Below, piece by piece: positions 1 to 12,028 of a stretch of DNA of 64,000 nt. Each line of letters starts with the position of its first letter. Position 1 is the first letter of the stretch. Where the stretch lies: positions 9,494,001 through 9,558,000 of the forward strand of contig JAQPZY010001688.1 of the NCBI GenBank assembly GCA_029931535.1. The letters run 5' to 3'. The notes under the pieces were generated by a model. The model saw only the letters and a program-made list of their open reading frames with translations. It did no database searches and was not told where the DNA came from. Position numbers and translations under genes: made by a program. The DNA comes from Margaritifera margaritifera. Its lineage: Eukaryota; Mollusca; Bivalvia; Unionida; Margaritiferidae.

Positions 1-1105
1 GTAAAAGCACAAGGGAATGTACACAAATAGCAAAGATAATATATAGTGACAGAAATATATATATATACGAAGAATTCCGTCGCGCATAGCACAACAAAAA
101 AGTTTAAGTAATTTATTCCCTAAGACATACAAACAAATGCTTAGTAAGGGCTAATACACCTACCCCATTGGCGTGCTTGTCAAAAACAAAATATCAGTTT
201 TTAACGCTATAAACTGGGCCACGAAATGTGTTAGTGTAACCCCGAAAACTGTTTTTTTATAGCCAAAATACCGATGTTTGAGTATCATGTGATACAAGAC
301 GCGCAATGCAGTAGAGTGATTCATTTGACAGATTAGCAGAAGATATCCTAGTACACATCAAATGCGGCGAGTAATTTGTTGTTAGAACAACACAACAAAG
401 GGATCGGCCCCCGAGTAAACCAAGATTTATGATTACCTTATGCAGATAGACATTCCCATCCGCCCCCCCATGTTTATCTATTATCTCAATGCCAGTCTTT
501 CTGTCAGCACTCATGTATCTCTGTCTGTCTATCTATCTATCTGCCTGTCCGTTTTCTGAAGCAAAAAGTGGGTCACAAAATCTCCCCCACACACAATGGA
601 AGCTGATCAGTTATTGTTTAAATGAGAAATTTTAATGGAAACTCATACTGAATTGATCATATTTGAAAAATATTTAGTACATATATTTTGTTTTCTATTA
701 ATAACCTTGGATAAAATTACTTTTTGTTCTCTTAAAGCATATTTTCTTTTTGATTCCTGAATAGTACCACATATATAAAGATAGACAAAGACGGACAGAC
801 TCATCATTCAACGAGCTATTAAAGTGAAATACACTCATTGGATTTATCCCACAAGAATGTAAAAGAAATACTCTCTAATGCAGAATTCACTGCTTATATG
901 ACTCAACCTTTTCGAAGGATTGATGGCAATCGTCTGTCACTGTTTTTATTTATATAGATAGTACAATGTAGAAATTAAAATAAAATACAGACACTAAATA
1001 AAGCCAAACGTCTAATCTTAAATGAGGCCCGAAATTGTTTATTAATTATGCATAACAATTATACTCGCAGTCGAGTCAAATGATTATGAATTATGCATTC
1101 AAGTA

Positions 1106-1106
<1 letters not shown>
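1..1106. other. Intergenic, no gene seen
   Basis: AT-rich sequence with no recognisable coding or RNA gene. The only structure is a short tract of TCTG and TCTA tetranucleotides at about 519-550. The 85-codon minus-strand ORF at 257-514 has no family signal. Confidence 0.6.

Positions 1107-1187
<81 letters not shown>
1107..1187. repeat. (TA)n-(TG)n compound microsatellite
   Basis: Uninterrupted TA dinucleotides run to about 1154 and switch directly to TG dinucleotides up to 1187. The ORF through here (1093-1407) begins as poly-Tyr-Ile then Val-Cys, the signature of translated microsatellite, so I do not call it a gene. Confidence 0.97.
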
Positions 1188-1190
<3 letters not shown>

Positions 1191-2242
1191 AGTGCAAAAA
1201 TTGCTTTTTGTCAATTTTTCGTTTTTTCTAATCATTTTTCGGGGAAAAAGAAAGGCTAAAACTTCGACTTTTCCTATTTTTTTTCACAAGTTTAACTTAT
1301 TTTTATACATTTTCTGCACCTTTTACTCGACTTTTCAAGCGGTAAATAAAACCGGTTTTTACTCGAATTGTCTGGATTTTTTTCAATACAGTTTTTACTC
1401 TAAATGACTAAGAATTTGAAAATCTAATATTAACAGTTAGAGCTAAAACCTCATATATTATTTACAATTTTAAAATTAATCTCCTAAATATTGTACCGAA
1501 AAAAGCCCCGGTTTGAAATACCTAGCATTGAAGTCCTGAAACTCACCAATATCAAAACAAGACTATAACAATCAATAAGTTTAGGTTGGAATAACTGTAA
1601 AGTAAATTATCCAAAAATATATTGCAAGAAATTACCACATAGAAATGCCTCAAAAAAGGTTATAATGAAAGGTTAAAAACTAACACCTCGTCAACACTGA
1701 GAAAAGAGGGAATCTACTAGATCATGTTTCACACAGTTCTATCGTGAAGCTCACAGACAGTACACGCTTAAGGGTTTTGTAGGAAAAAGCTTTTAGAAAA
1801 AGGAAGGATAATCAAGCCAGAAGTGACTAGAAACCTTTTGAAGAACGTAACTACCGATGAGCTACTAACAATAAAGATTGATTATACTGAAACTGACTCA
1901 GCCTGGAAACTATGGTTACTAGAGTTTAAAAAAAATAAAGTAGATTAATGTCTTAGAATGATCGTACATACACCTGTTTGAATTTAATGAAACAAAGTAT
2001 ATTATATGTCATAAATGGAACAACTTAGAACCCCAAACAAGCCACGTTTCAAATGAAAATAAAGGTAATGATCAGTATATATGGTGGTATTGAACGAGAA
2101 TATGGTTTTATATATAAAAATGGTATAAATATATTTGAAGATTCAAATGTTGAAGAAAGTATAATACGATGAAAAGTGACATATTAGAAAACAAATGATG
2201 ATTTGATATTGATGGAGGGATATTGAACCTTGAATTGAAGAC
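1188..2242. other. Intergenic, no gene seen
   Basis: T-rich then A-rich single-copy-looking sequence without coding signal. It leads directly into the 24-bp array that starts near 2243. Confidence 0.6.
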
Positions 2243-3957
2243 TTACAGATATGTAGACGTAATAGCTACCAGATATGTAGATGTAATAGCTAACAGATAT
2301 GTAGACGTAATAGCTACCAGATATATAGACATAATAGCTACCAGATATGAGGACGTAATAGCTACCAGATATGTAGACTTAATAGCTACCAGATATGAGG
2401 ACGTAATAGCTACCAGATATGTAGACGTAATAGCTACCAGATATGTAGACGTAATAGCTACCAGATATGTATATGTAATAGCTACCAGATATGTAGACTT
2501 AATAGCTACCAGATATGTAGACCTAATAGCCACCAGATATGTAGACTTAATATCTACCAGATATGTAGACTTAATAGCCACCAGATATGTAGACGTAATA
2601 GCTAACAGATATGTAGACATAATAGCTACCAGATATGTATATGTAATATCTACCAGATATGTAGACTTAGTAGTTACCAGATATGTAGACGTAATAGCTA
2701 CCAGATATGTAGACGTAATAGCTACCAGATATATAGACGTAATAACTACCAGATATGTAGACCTAATAGCTACCAGATATGTAGACTTAATAGCTACCAA
2801 ATATGTAGACGTAATAGCTACCAGATATATAGACGTAATATCTACCAGATATGTAGACATAATAGCTACCAGATATGTATACGTAACAGCTACCAGATAT
2901 CTAGACGTGATAGTTGCCAGATATGTAGACGTAATAGCTACCAGATATGTAGACGTGATAGTTACCAGATATGTAGACGTAATATCTACCAGATATGTAC
3001 ACGTAATAGCTAACATATATGTACACGTAATAGCTAACAGATATGTAGACGTAATAGCTAACATATATGTAGACGTAATAACTAACAGATATGTACACGT
3101 AATAGCTAACAGATATGTGGACGTAATAGCTACCAGATATGTAGATGTAATAGCTAACAGATATGTAGACGTAATAGCTACCAGATATGTATATGTAATA
3201 GCTACCAGATATGTATATGTAATAGCCACCAGATATGTAGACTTAATATCTACCAGATATGTAGACTTAGTAGTTACCAGATATGTAGACGTAATAGCTA
3301 CCAGATATGTAGACGTAATAGCTACCAGATATATAGACGTAATAACTACCAGATATGTAGACCTAATAGCTACCAGATATGTAGACTTAATAGCTACCAA
3401 ATATGTAGACGTAATAGCTACCAGATATATAGACGTAATATCTACCAGATATGTAGACATAATAGCTACCAGATATGTATACGTAACAGCTACCAGATAT
3501 CTAGACGTGATAGTTGCCAGATATGTAGACGTAATAGCTACCAGATATGTAGACGTGATAGTTACCAGATATGTAGACGTAATATCTACCAGATATGTAC
3601 ACGTAATAGCTAACATATATGTACACGTAATAGCTAACAGATAAGTAGACGTAATAGCTAACATATATGTAGACGTAATAACTAACAGATATGTACACGT
3701 AATAGCTAACAGATATGTGGACGTAATAGCTACCAGATATGTAGATGTAATAGCTAACAGATATGTAGACGTAATAGCTACCAGATATGTATATGTAATA
3801 GCTACCAGATATGTAGACGTAATAGCTACCAGATATGTAGACGTGATAGATACCAGATATGTAGAAATAATAGCTACTAGATATTTAGACGTAATAGCTA
3901 ACAGATATGTAGACGTAATAGCTACCAGATATATAGACGTAATAGCTAACAGATTGA
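2243..3957. repeat. 24-bp minisatellite with 600-bp higher-order unit
   Basis: About 71 copies of a 24-bp unit, consensus AGATATGTAGACGTAATAGC plus TACC. The period is a multiple of three, so frames stay open: the plus strand reads repeated RYVDVIAT octapeptides from an ATG at 2223, and the minus strand reads repeated TYLVAITS. A block of 25 units (600 bp) is duplicated: variant units at about 2647-3214 recur in the same order 600 bp later, almost identically. One difference near 3643 (ATATG to ATAAG) makes the TAA that ends the plus-strand ORF. Open frames on both strands, no complex sequence and no promoter evidence argue for a satellite, not a protein gene. Confidence 0.95.
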
Positions 3958-5123
3958 GTCGATGATAAGAGAGCAATAATAAATTTCAAGAATAAAGATA
4001 ATAAATGGTATTGTCATGCAACAGAGTTAATAAATAACCCGTCATTGAGAGTAGATGAGAGACCTACTAAGTATGATATTTCAAAATGTTCAGAATTCTT
4101 TTATAAATTCCAGTAACGGTTAAAGATCTTTCATTTTTCGAACTTATATTTACATTTTCTTTTAATATATATGAAAAAGTTGAATGAGAGAGAAAAATAA
4201 ATCCAGTTCGCAAAACGGGAAACTTTATGGAAGGAATCACTGTAATTTCCCACTATATGCTGGTCAATTCATTGCAATTACTACATTCGCTCTTATTATT
4301 ACATATGCTACACACTCACAAAGTATATTGCTTAGAATTTTATCAGAATATTTATAAGAATACTTTCTATGTCTCGTACATGCACACTCTTAAAAGCAGA
4401 TATATTTATAATTTATTTCTTCTAATTTTTCCAAAAGCTTCATTTTATTAGATATACGACATGCTTTATTTGATACGCTTATTTTTAAATTCTGAAAATT
4501 GTTTCAATACAATATCTTGCCTGTGTATATTGCTCTTCGTGAAGGCGAGGCTAATTGTTTTTTTTTAAAATATCCCCTAATGTTATTCTTTTCAAAATGC
4601 ACTATGCAGTGAATACAAACAAAATGTCAAAGTACGTATAAATCAAGTTTTCAAAAATCAACCAGAATACAGTCTAAGGGATAAAACTCTCTTCTATCTT
4701 GCAACAGTCACATAATAAGTTGTTGCCCTTGATATATTGAACTCATTCCGCCCCACCAAACACAGGTAAAACTGTGGACAAACTTTATAAATCATTTTTA
4801 TATACTTTATATTGATCTTCATTCGTGTTTAATTCGCGTTTAATATCGTCTTTGTATCGATCCATTATAGATTTTTTTTTTACAGGAGTTTAGTTGCAAA
4901 ATCTTTTTTTGAAAGATTAAAACTATCGAAATACGATTCGATATTTTTTAATGTTTTATTGTATTCAAAATCATCTCTTGTATAATCTTCATTAGGAATG
5001 TCATCGTAAAGGAAATCAAAATCTTCCAATTCCCCTCCCCCAAATTTTTGTCATTTTTTAACTATTTAAATAGACCAAAATTGACTTGAGAAACAAATAG
5101 GTTTCTTAGAAGAGATAAACAAA
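3958..5123. other. Intergenic, no gene seen
   Basis: AT-rich sequence with poly-T runs near 4559 and 4870. The 74-codon ORF at 4227-4451 has no recognisable domain. Confidence 0.6.
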
Positions 5124-5232
5124 GTGGATTAAGACCGTAGTATTGAAGAAGTGGATTAAGACTGTAGTATTGAAGAAGTGGATTAAGACCGTAGTATTGA
5201 AGAAGTGGATTAAGACCGTAGTATTGAAGAAG
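5124..5232. repeat. 27-bp minisatellite, 4 copies
   Basis: Four head-to-tail copies of a 27-bp unit beginning GTGGATTAAGACCGTAGTAT. The copies differ by single bases. The minus-strand ORF across it, repeating FFNTTVLIH, is a by-product of the period being divisible by three. Confidence 0.95.
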
Positions 5233-5927
5233 AATACAAACAGGAATTCAAAGTTAGTATAGTAAATGGAACATGCAAGGAAATAAATGGTTGACATTAA
5301 ACCGATAAGGAGCTGGATGAAATGGATTCAAACAAATCAAGAAATCGTACGAAATTTTTGCAAATATATAATCTGCTAAAATATGAAATTCATTGTTAGA
5401 ATATATAATGTGTAATATTGAAATCTTTGATGAGCAAATTTCTTCCACTTGATAATTTAAACGAATGACAGATAGAGTAGCAAGAAGAGTACTTAACCAC
5501 TCGCAATTAGATACTTTTATGGGATTTCATTTTTTTAGGTTGGGATTACCAATTAGAGAATTAAGTGCTAGTTTGATAACCTTTAAACACATTATTTTTT
5601 AAAGGAAAAATGAAAACCAGGTCGTAGTTACGTTAGAATGTCACCATAAATACTAGAAATTTAAAATATGTTTAAGTTGAGAAAAACTTGAAACGTGGCT
5701 GAGTAACTTTGAAAAAACTTAAATAAATCTCGAGGAAAATTTTAATTTTTCTGTAACAAAAAAAAAATGGAAGGTGGTGAAAGTAAAACTGTAGAAGATT
5801 TTCAGGTTCTTAAGTCAGCAGATAAGGTCACTAGAAAACAACTTCAATAACTCTTTAGGAAAACAGTAATATCGTTGTAAAGTAAATGGAAGGTGGCGAA
5901 AGCAGGTTAGAGAGCTAAGCAAACATT

Positions 5928-6069
5928 TTAGAGAGTTATAATTTATTCCAAGCAAGGACGGACGCACGACCGTGTTGGTTAGGGAGCTGGTGAATGAGAG
6001 TTATTCGATAGATCCCAGTACTCATGGCACGGGTTAGATTCCTGCTTGGAACAAATTATAACTCTCTAA
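5928..6069. mobile_element. Foldback element enclosing a tRNA-like sequence
   Basis: The left arm (5928-5954) and right arm (6043-6069) are inverted copies of about 27 bp that differ at one position (TTATTCC against TTGTTCC). Between them is a tRNA-like stretch on the plus strand. It has a box A-like TGGTTAGGGAGCTGG at about 5976 and a box B-like GGGTTAGATTCC at about 6031-6042, with spacing compatible with an RNA polymerase III promoter. The inner ends of the arms (CCAAGCA and TGCTTGG) could also pair as an acceptor-like stem. It could be a tRNA pseudogene captured by a MITE, or a SINE head whose flank was inverted. No cloverleaf with a normal anticodon loop is convincing. Confidence 0.6.
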
Positions 6070-7070
6070 CTTATTTGATTATATTTTTGATAAGAGTTGA
6101 GTTTGATTTGTAGGCAATACCAATGACGTTTGTACTGTTTGTATCCCTTCTCTCAAGGATACCGGTGAAGGTTATCCTAACAGACAATCGATCTTATTGG
6201 GACGAGACATTGTAACGTTTCCTAATATTCCGAATTAAAAGCTATGATAACTATCAGACCCGTGATGTGCTGTGTACTTTTAAACCATGCACCTTTTGTA
6301 AACTACACAAATATGTTGGTAAAAGAACTGTTTTATCCGCATGTTTTATTATATTTCGACACTGATAAACACTATATGCCTATAACTTAAACACGGGTTA
6401 TCTTCTCTTGTTCAGCGATCGCTGCTGGTGTTAAGAGTTGATTAGATTTAATCTAATAAATGGTTGGTTTGTATGTGGTCACCCCAGGCGCAATCGGAGA
6501 GATATAAAAAAAATCCAGGTGGTGAATCCTTGAAAACAACGATATTAGCATCTACCTGTAATCGGAAGAATACAAACATATTTTATTACCCGCGAGAGAG
6601 AAATTTCGACGGCAATTGAACCACAGGTAATCGTCATTTTCTTAAAGCTAAACTATTGTGAAGATAACATAGATCACGTGGACTGTACATGCATTTGTAT
6701 AAATGCAGTGTTTGTTGTCAAGGCTACACGTGCTTTAATACGGATACATCAACGTTTACATTTGCTCTAAGTAGTGCAAATTTAGGTTAATTGTTTTCCG
6801 GGCGAGTTAAAAAAAATTTCATCTTCTCTCTACAAAGGCTGCAACGTTTACCAATATTTATAAACGTGTACACGTTATACAATAACCAAAAAGGATACCG
6901 TTTAATTGGAACGATTAAAAACTCAGCTGTTACTCCGATCTGCATGTTGGACTTAAGCTGACGGCTATTTACATAAATCATTGAAATGTGCAGCCCGTAC
7001 CTCGACCAACTTGCGAGGTTTCATTGCTGTACATCCTTTACCTCTTATTATAACAAAATTAAATTCTTAA
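6070..7070. other. Intergenic, no gene seen
   Basis: No domain-bearing ORF and no repeat structure noticed. The 64-codon minus-strand ORF at 6787-6981 is unrecognised. Confidence 0.55.
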
Positions 7071-7530
7071 GACATGTGTTTGTTGAATATATCTTACAAT
7101 TTAGACATCAAGACATGTGTTTGTTGAATATATTTTACAATTTAGACATGTAAGACTTGTTTGTTGAATATATCTTACAATTTAGACATGTAAGGCATGT
7201 GGTTGTTGAGTATATCTTACAATTTAGACATGTAAGACATGTGTTTGTTGAGTATATCTTACAATTTAGACATGTAAGATACGTCTTACATATCTTTTTT
7301 GAGTATATTGTACAATGTAGACATGTAAGACATGTGTTTCTTGGGTGTATAGTACAATTTAGACATCTGAGACATGTGTTTGTTGAGTATATCGTACAAT
7401 TTAGACATAAGACATGTGTTTGTTGAATATATCTTACAATTTAGACATGTAAGATATGTGTTTGTTGAGTATATCTTACAATTTAGACATGTAAGACATG
7501 TGTTTGTTGAATATATCTTACAATATAGGC
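7071..7530. repeat. 42-bp minisatellite, about 11 copies
   Basis: Units read GACATGTGTTTGTTGAATAT then ATCTTACAATTTAGACATGT plus AA, with some copies shortened by a few bases. Overlapping ORFs on both strands (7157-7426, 7286-7537, 7374-7649) are repeat translations. Confidence 0.95.
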
Positions 7531-7746
7531 AAAACATCCTTAGGATAGTCTTGATATTGTTTCGTAATGCAACCAGGCCTACTGCTTTAACATGCGCATA
7601 CGATGCTTTTGTAGGATCTACAATAACTAAGAAATTGTGCAGTGACTAATAAACTTGAATGGCGTTTCTTTAAAATAAAATGTTATTCGTCAATGAATAT
7701 GTTAACTGCCATGTTGTTCAAAGCAAAAAAATGCAGTTTTAAAGAG

Positions 7747-7930
7747 AGCCGCCGTGGCTCAGTTGTTAGCGTGCCGGACTCAGGGCCGAAAGGGTGCGGG
7801 TTCGAATCCTACCATCGGACCAGTCTGGGTCAGCTACCATGGTGTGTCCTTGGGCAAGGCACTTTACTCCCATTGCCTCGGCACTAAATAACCTACTTGT
7901 GTTGATGTGCCGTAAAGCACCAAACCAAAC
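7747..7930 (+). mobile_element. Full-length tRNA-derived SINE with 13-bp TSD
   Basis: The 184-bp element is flanked by identical 13-bp direct repeats CAGTTTTAAAGAG at 7734-7746 and 7931-7943, the hallmark of target-primed reverse transcription. The 5' part is tRNA-like: box A TGGCTCAGTTGT at about 7755 and a perfect box B GGTTCGAATCC at about 7799-7809. A core follows with GTGTCCTTGGGCAAGGCACT, a motif shared by many animal SINE families. The 3' end is CACCAAACCAAAC. As a non-autonomous element it would have depended on LINE reverse transcriptase. Related copies lie at 50.8, 55.8 and 58.1 kb and, inverted, at 58.9 kb. The ORF at 7642-7887 is this SINE in translation. Confidence 0.93.
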
Positions 7931-8105
7931 CAGTTTTAAAGAGTTTTGTGTCAGTGATTTGTAATGTTGTATAATGGGCGGTACAACCAATGCTCGTCAA
8001 CATTGGCTTTTTCCTAGCGATGCCACATTCGATGTAAAAATCATGCATACGTTAACAAAAGAATTAACAGAAAATCTTACTAAACGGTCGTCTTTAGCAG
8101 AGATT

Positions 8106-8765
8106 TAGAAATATTTAAATGGCATGGGTAGTGATAGTCAAGTGTATGTTAGAATATACGTAGAAATATTTAAATGGTATGGGTAGTGATAGTCAAGTGT
8201 ATGTTAGAATACACATCGAAATATTTCAATGGCATGGGTAGTGATAGCCTAGTGTATGTTAGAATACACGTCGAAATATTTAAATGGTATGGGTAGTGAT
8301 AGCCAAGTGTATGTTAGAATACACGTAGAAATATTTCAATGGCATGGGTAGTGATAGCCAAGTGTATGTTAGAATACACGTAGAAATATTTAAATGGCAT
8401 GGGTAGTGATAGTCAAGTGTATGTTAGAATACACGTAGAAATATTTAAATGGTATGGGTAGTGATAGCCAAGTGTATGTTAGAATACACGTAGAAATATT
8501 TAAATGGCATGGGTAGTGATAGCCAAGTGTATGTTAGAATATACGTAGAAATATTTCAATGGCATGGGTAGTGATAGTCAAGTGTATGTTAGATTACACG
8601 TAGAAATATTTAAATGGTATGGTTAGTGATAGCCAAGTGTATGTTAGAATACACGTAGAAATATTTAAATGGCATGGTTAGTGATAGCCAAGTGTATGTT
8701 AGATTACACGTAGAAATATTTAAATGGCATGGGTAGTGATCGCCAAGTGTATGTTAGATTACACG
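8106..8765. repeat. 55-bp minisatellite, 12 copies
   Basis: Exactly twelve tandem copies of a 55-bp unit, TAGAAATATTTAAATGGCAT then GGGTAGTGATAGYCAAGTGT then ATGTTAGAATACACG. Variants (TTTCAAT for TTTAAAT, AGTC for AGCC, GGTAT for GGCAT) are shuffled between copies, which suggests repeated unequal exchange. Confidence 0.96.
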
Positions 8766-10458
8766 TTTGCCGATTTTAAATTTTTTACGAGCAGTCAATT
8801 AAAATAAGCCGTTTACATGTGTGAACGTTGCTACCTTACGGTCTATTATGATACACTGCATAATTAATCCATTTACAGAGCATTCATCAAACTTCATAAG
8901 TTCCGGTCTTTTTTTAGAACTAATCACTTCTATTTAGGCATTATGGGATTGCGGACAACATGCAAGATTTACGTCCGTCCTAAACTGAAGAGCTTGACAA
9001 CGTGCGAAAACAACGTACCACCAAAACTGAAGATTTGAGAACGGAGTGCTGCAATGAGCATGGACAATTTTACATGTTAACATACTTTTATGAATATTTC
9101 TACTTAGTTCATATTACAATCAAGACTTATATTAGATTGACCTTAGCAAGTCATCACAACAAAATAAAGTAAAGGGGCCAAGTTTTTAGAACTATTTTGT
9201 TAGACTCTTAACCTACATATGTGTCCGCCCAGCTGGTCGGCGTAGGGATAATATCCAAAATTGGATAGTAAATCTCCAGATAGCAGAGGTGCATGCTTAG
9301 CGGCGATGGTGCAGAGTGAGAGTTCGTCTGTTTATCATACCTATTTAAAACTAACATGTTGTCCATCAAACTTTTTATGTAAAAAAAGTCCTTAAGTTAC
9401 TAAACAATTCATTGAAGTTAGACATTTTATTCATTTTTTACAGCAACTCATATCCAAGATTAGCTTCAAGAAAAGTCTTTCGCTATTAGTAGAAGCTGTT
9501 TCTTTTTGAATATTGTATTAGTTGTGACTACAGATTACAATCCTTCCACTTAGGTGGATGCCAAGGAAGGCATGAACGTTACAATCTTTGCTTGTTTGTT
9601 TGTTTTGGTTATTTGTTTTTGTTTTTTTTTTTAAACAAAGCTTATAGTAGTGACTTCTAAATGTCTATCATACATTCGAAACAAACAAAAAAAATAAAAT
9701 AAAAAAAAAAATGCCCATTTCGTTGGAATTGCGTCGTTAATAAATCCGTAAAAATGAATACGAGACAGTCACGCGAACTGACCAAAGCTAATGATTTTTT
9801 TAAGTATGACGTCATCACTTTCCCATCCATCGTCATTCAGTAAAAAATTAATAACTCACTTGCTTGATATTTGGAAACGAACAATGTTGCAACTTCTTGA
9901 TCCCTACTCTCTTCGATTTAAAGTCCATATTCCATCTAAAATAACACTATTCTTGAGAAAATGCATAAGTAATTTTCATCTAAAATATACCCAGTAACTT
10001 GGTTACAAGAATGAGTCTATCATTTCATTTATATACTTTTGTTTATTGAAAGATGGCCGCTTTTTTAAATCCAAAATTTGATATGGAAATGTCATATATT
10101 TTAATATATTTTGCATAAATTGTTTCAGAATGTTCAAATACGAATAAAGTGAGAATGCAGTTTTACTTTTAGCTCAGATAATTAATGAAAAAAGTTATTT
10201 GTTCAATTTTCGTTGTTATTGTGGAGTTTTACGACTTTAAGATAATATATACCACAGAGTCAAGTGAGTCCCTCCACAATGTTTGCTCCGAAGAATCAGA
10301 TAATAAAACATTCTTATTTTGAAAGTTAAATAAAAAAAAATGTAATCGGCTATACCGTAGAGGAAAAAAGTTACTTTATAAACAAATAAAAAATATGCGG
10401 TTGCAAATTCATAATTCTCTCGTGATGATATATTGAATCTGTATTGCTTAACTTGTGT
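8766..10458. other. Intergenic, no gene seen
   Basis: No gene recognised. T-rich and A-rich runs lie at about 9595-9640 and 9683-9711. A single TGACGTCA palindrome occurs near 9807. The ORF at 9791-9997 has no domain signal. Confidence 0.55.
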
Positions 10459-10530
10459 GCAGATTAGCTCAGTGGGTAGAATGAATTGACAATTTGTCAA
10501 AATTATCGAGTTCGTAACCCGTCCTGGGCC
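10459..10530 (+). pseudogene. tRNA-like sequence (tRNA pseudogene or SINE head)
   Basis: A 72-bp stretch has tRNA layout: box A TAGCTCAGTGGG at about 10464 matches the consensus, and the box B region GAGTTCGTAACCC lies at about 10508-10520. The acceptor arms (5' GCAGATT, 3' TGGGCC) do not pair and the anticodon loop (stem TTGA/TCAA) lacks the expected U before the anticodon. It therefore looks decayed or SINE-derived. A T-rich stretch, the kind that ends polymerase III transcripts, follows from about 10534. No SINE core is present downstream. Confidence 0.5.
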
Positions 10531-11225
10531 TTGTGTTTTTCTTCTTCTTTATTTTTGACTTTCCGCACTAAATACTTTTCGTTTTGTTTTAGAAACATAA
10601 ATATATCATTGGTTTTTCAGTCTCTTCATTTTGTTATCTGAGCAAAATTAAACAGATAAGATGGTAACTGGAACCATGGCCGATTTGTCTTTTTGTCTGA
10701 AAAATGCAATATGTAAATATCCAATACACTTCATGTATTGGTTAGCGCTTGAGGTCAGTTGTGTGTAGACCGTCAGCGAGCACGAATCCTCATTAAACCC
10801 GACCTTCTTCTGCATAGTTAAAAAAATGTACACATGAAAGCGTGTTGATTCTTTGCAAACAAAACGAGTTGAGTAATTCCCCAAGATTTATGAAATCTCT
10901 TCATTTTCTCCAGCGACAGGGCAAGACCCTTTTTAGGATAATTCAAGATATTGTAAATGTAGTTAATTCCTGGTCTTTCGTGAATGTTGAACTGAAAAAT
11001 GTATTGTTTGAAAACCAAGTTATATGACAAATCTCAAATCGAGAACGAGGCTCTGGTATGTTTAGTGAAACTGAGGCCTAATTTGGGATTTCACATTTGT
11101 AGTTGCAAATTGTGTACCTTTTACTAGTACACTGGGTTTGTATAACTCCTCAACTGAACATCATAGGGGAAAATTGACGCAAAAGTTCCCAATGGGGATG
11201 GGGGTGGGTGGGTAGGTGGAGGTAT

Positions 11226-11598
11226 AGTATCTCACAGCAAGATGTGTATACTTGACTAGAGTATCTCATGGCAAGATGTGTAGACTTTAGAGTATCTCAG
11301 AGCAAGATGTGTAGACTTTAATTAGAGTATCTCACAGCAAGATGTGTATACTTGACTAGAGTATCTATTGGCAAGATGTGTAGACTTTAGAGTATCTCAG
11401 AGCAAGATGTGTAGACTTTAATTAGAGTATCTCACAGCAAGATGTGTATACTTGACTAGAGTATCTCAGAACAAGATGGATACTTAACTAGAGTATCTCA
11501 GAACAAGATGTGTATACTTAACTAGAGTATCTCAGAGCAAGATGTGTCTAATTTAACTAGAGTATCTCAGAGCAAGATCTGTAGACTTAACTAGAGTA
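11226..11598. repeat. 34-bp minisatellite, about 11 copies
   Basis: Units of 30-36 bp built on AGTATCTCAGAGCAAGATGT followed by GTATACTTGACTAG or GTAGACTTTA variants. A three-unit pattern recurs at about 11258-11350 and 11358-11450, a small higher-order repeat. A G-rich tract (11196-11222) precedes it. Confidence 0.93.
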
Positions 11599-12028
11599 CA
11601 CTCAAAGGTCATATTAGATACCAATCTTAAAGATTTGAATAGAGTTGGAAACAAGTACATGCACGCGTTTTCCTTGATCAAAGAAGAAAAAGCAGCCGAT
11701 GGGAAGTCAAACTTCAGTCGTATGGGTTTGATATATATCTATCTATCCGCGGAACACGGTTTACTTTCAAAAGACCCCTAAATTTTATACCGACATAGGA
11801 CAATATAGACACACTAAATGTTGATTTAAAAGATTTAAAAAGCGTTGTCCGTAAAATTTCATTGCACCTATTTGGAAACTCGAGAAAGAAATAAGCAGCC
11901 TTGTTAATCCAAATTCAAACAGCAAATCCAGCTGGCAGCCTGCGATCAGAGGCGGTACATAATTGTATTTCTGACTTTAGAAACCAATGCATACCTGAAT
12001 TTTTCTTTTTTTTTTTCTTTTTTATTTT

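Noticed and set aside
2223..3644. 473-codon ORF repeating RYVDVIAT as a protein gene
   Set aside because: It is a 24-bp satellite open on both strands, with no unique coding flanks or gene-like signals.
7071..8765. CRISPR-like arrays
   Set aside because: The 42-bp and 55-bp repeats are contiguous with no unique spacers, and the genome is eukaryotic.
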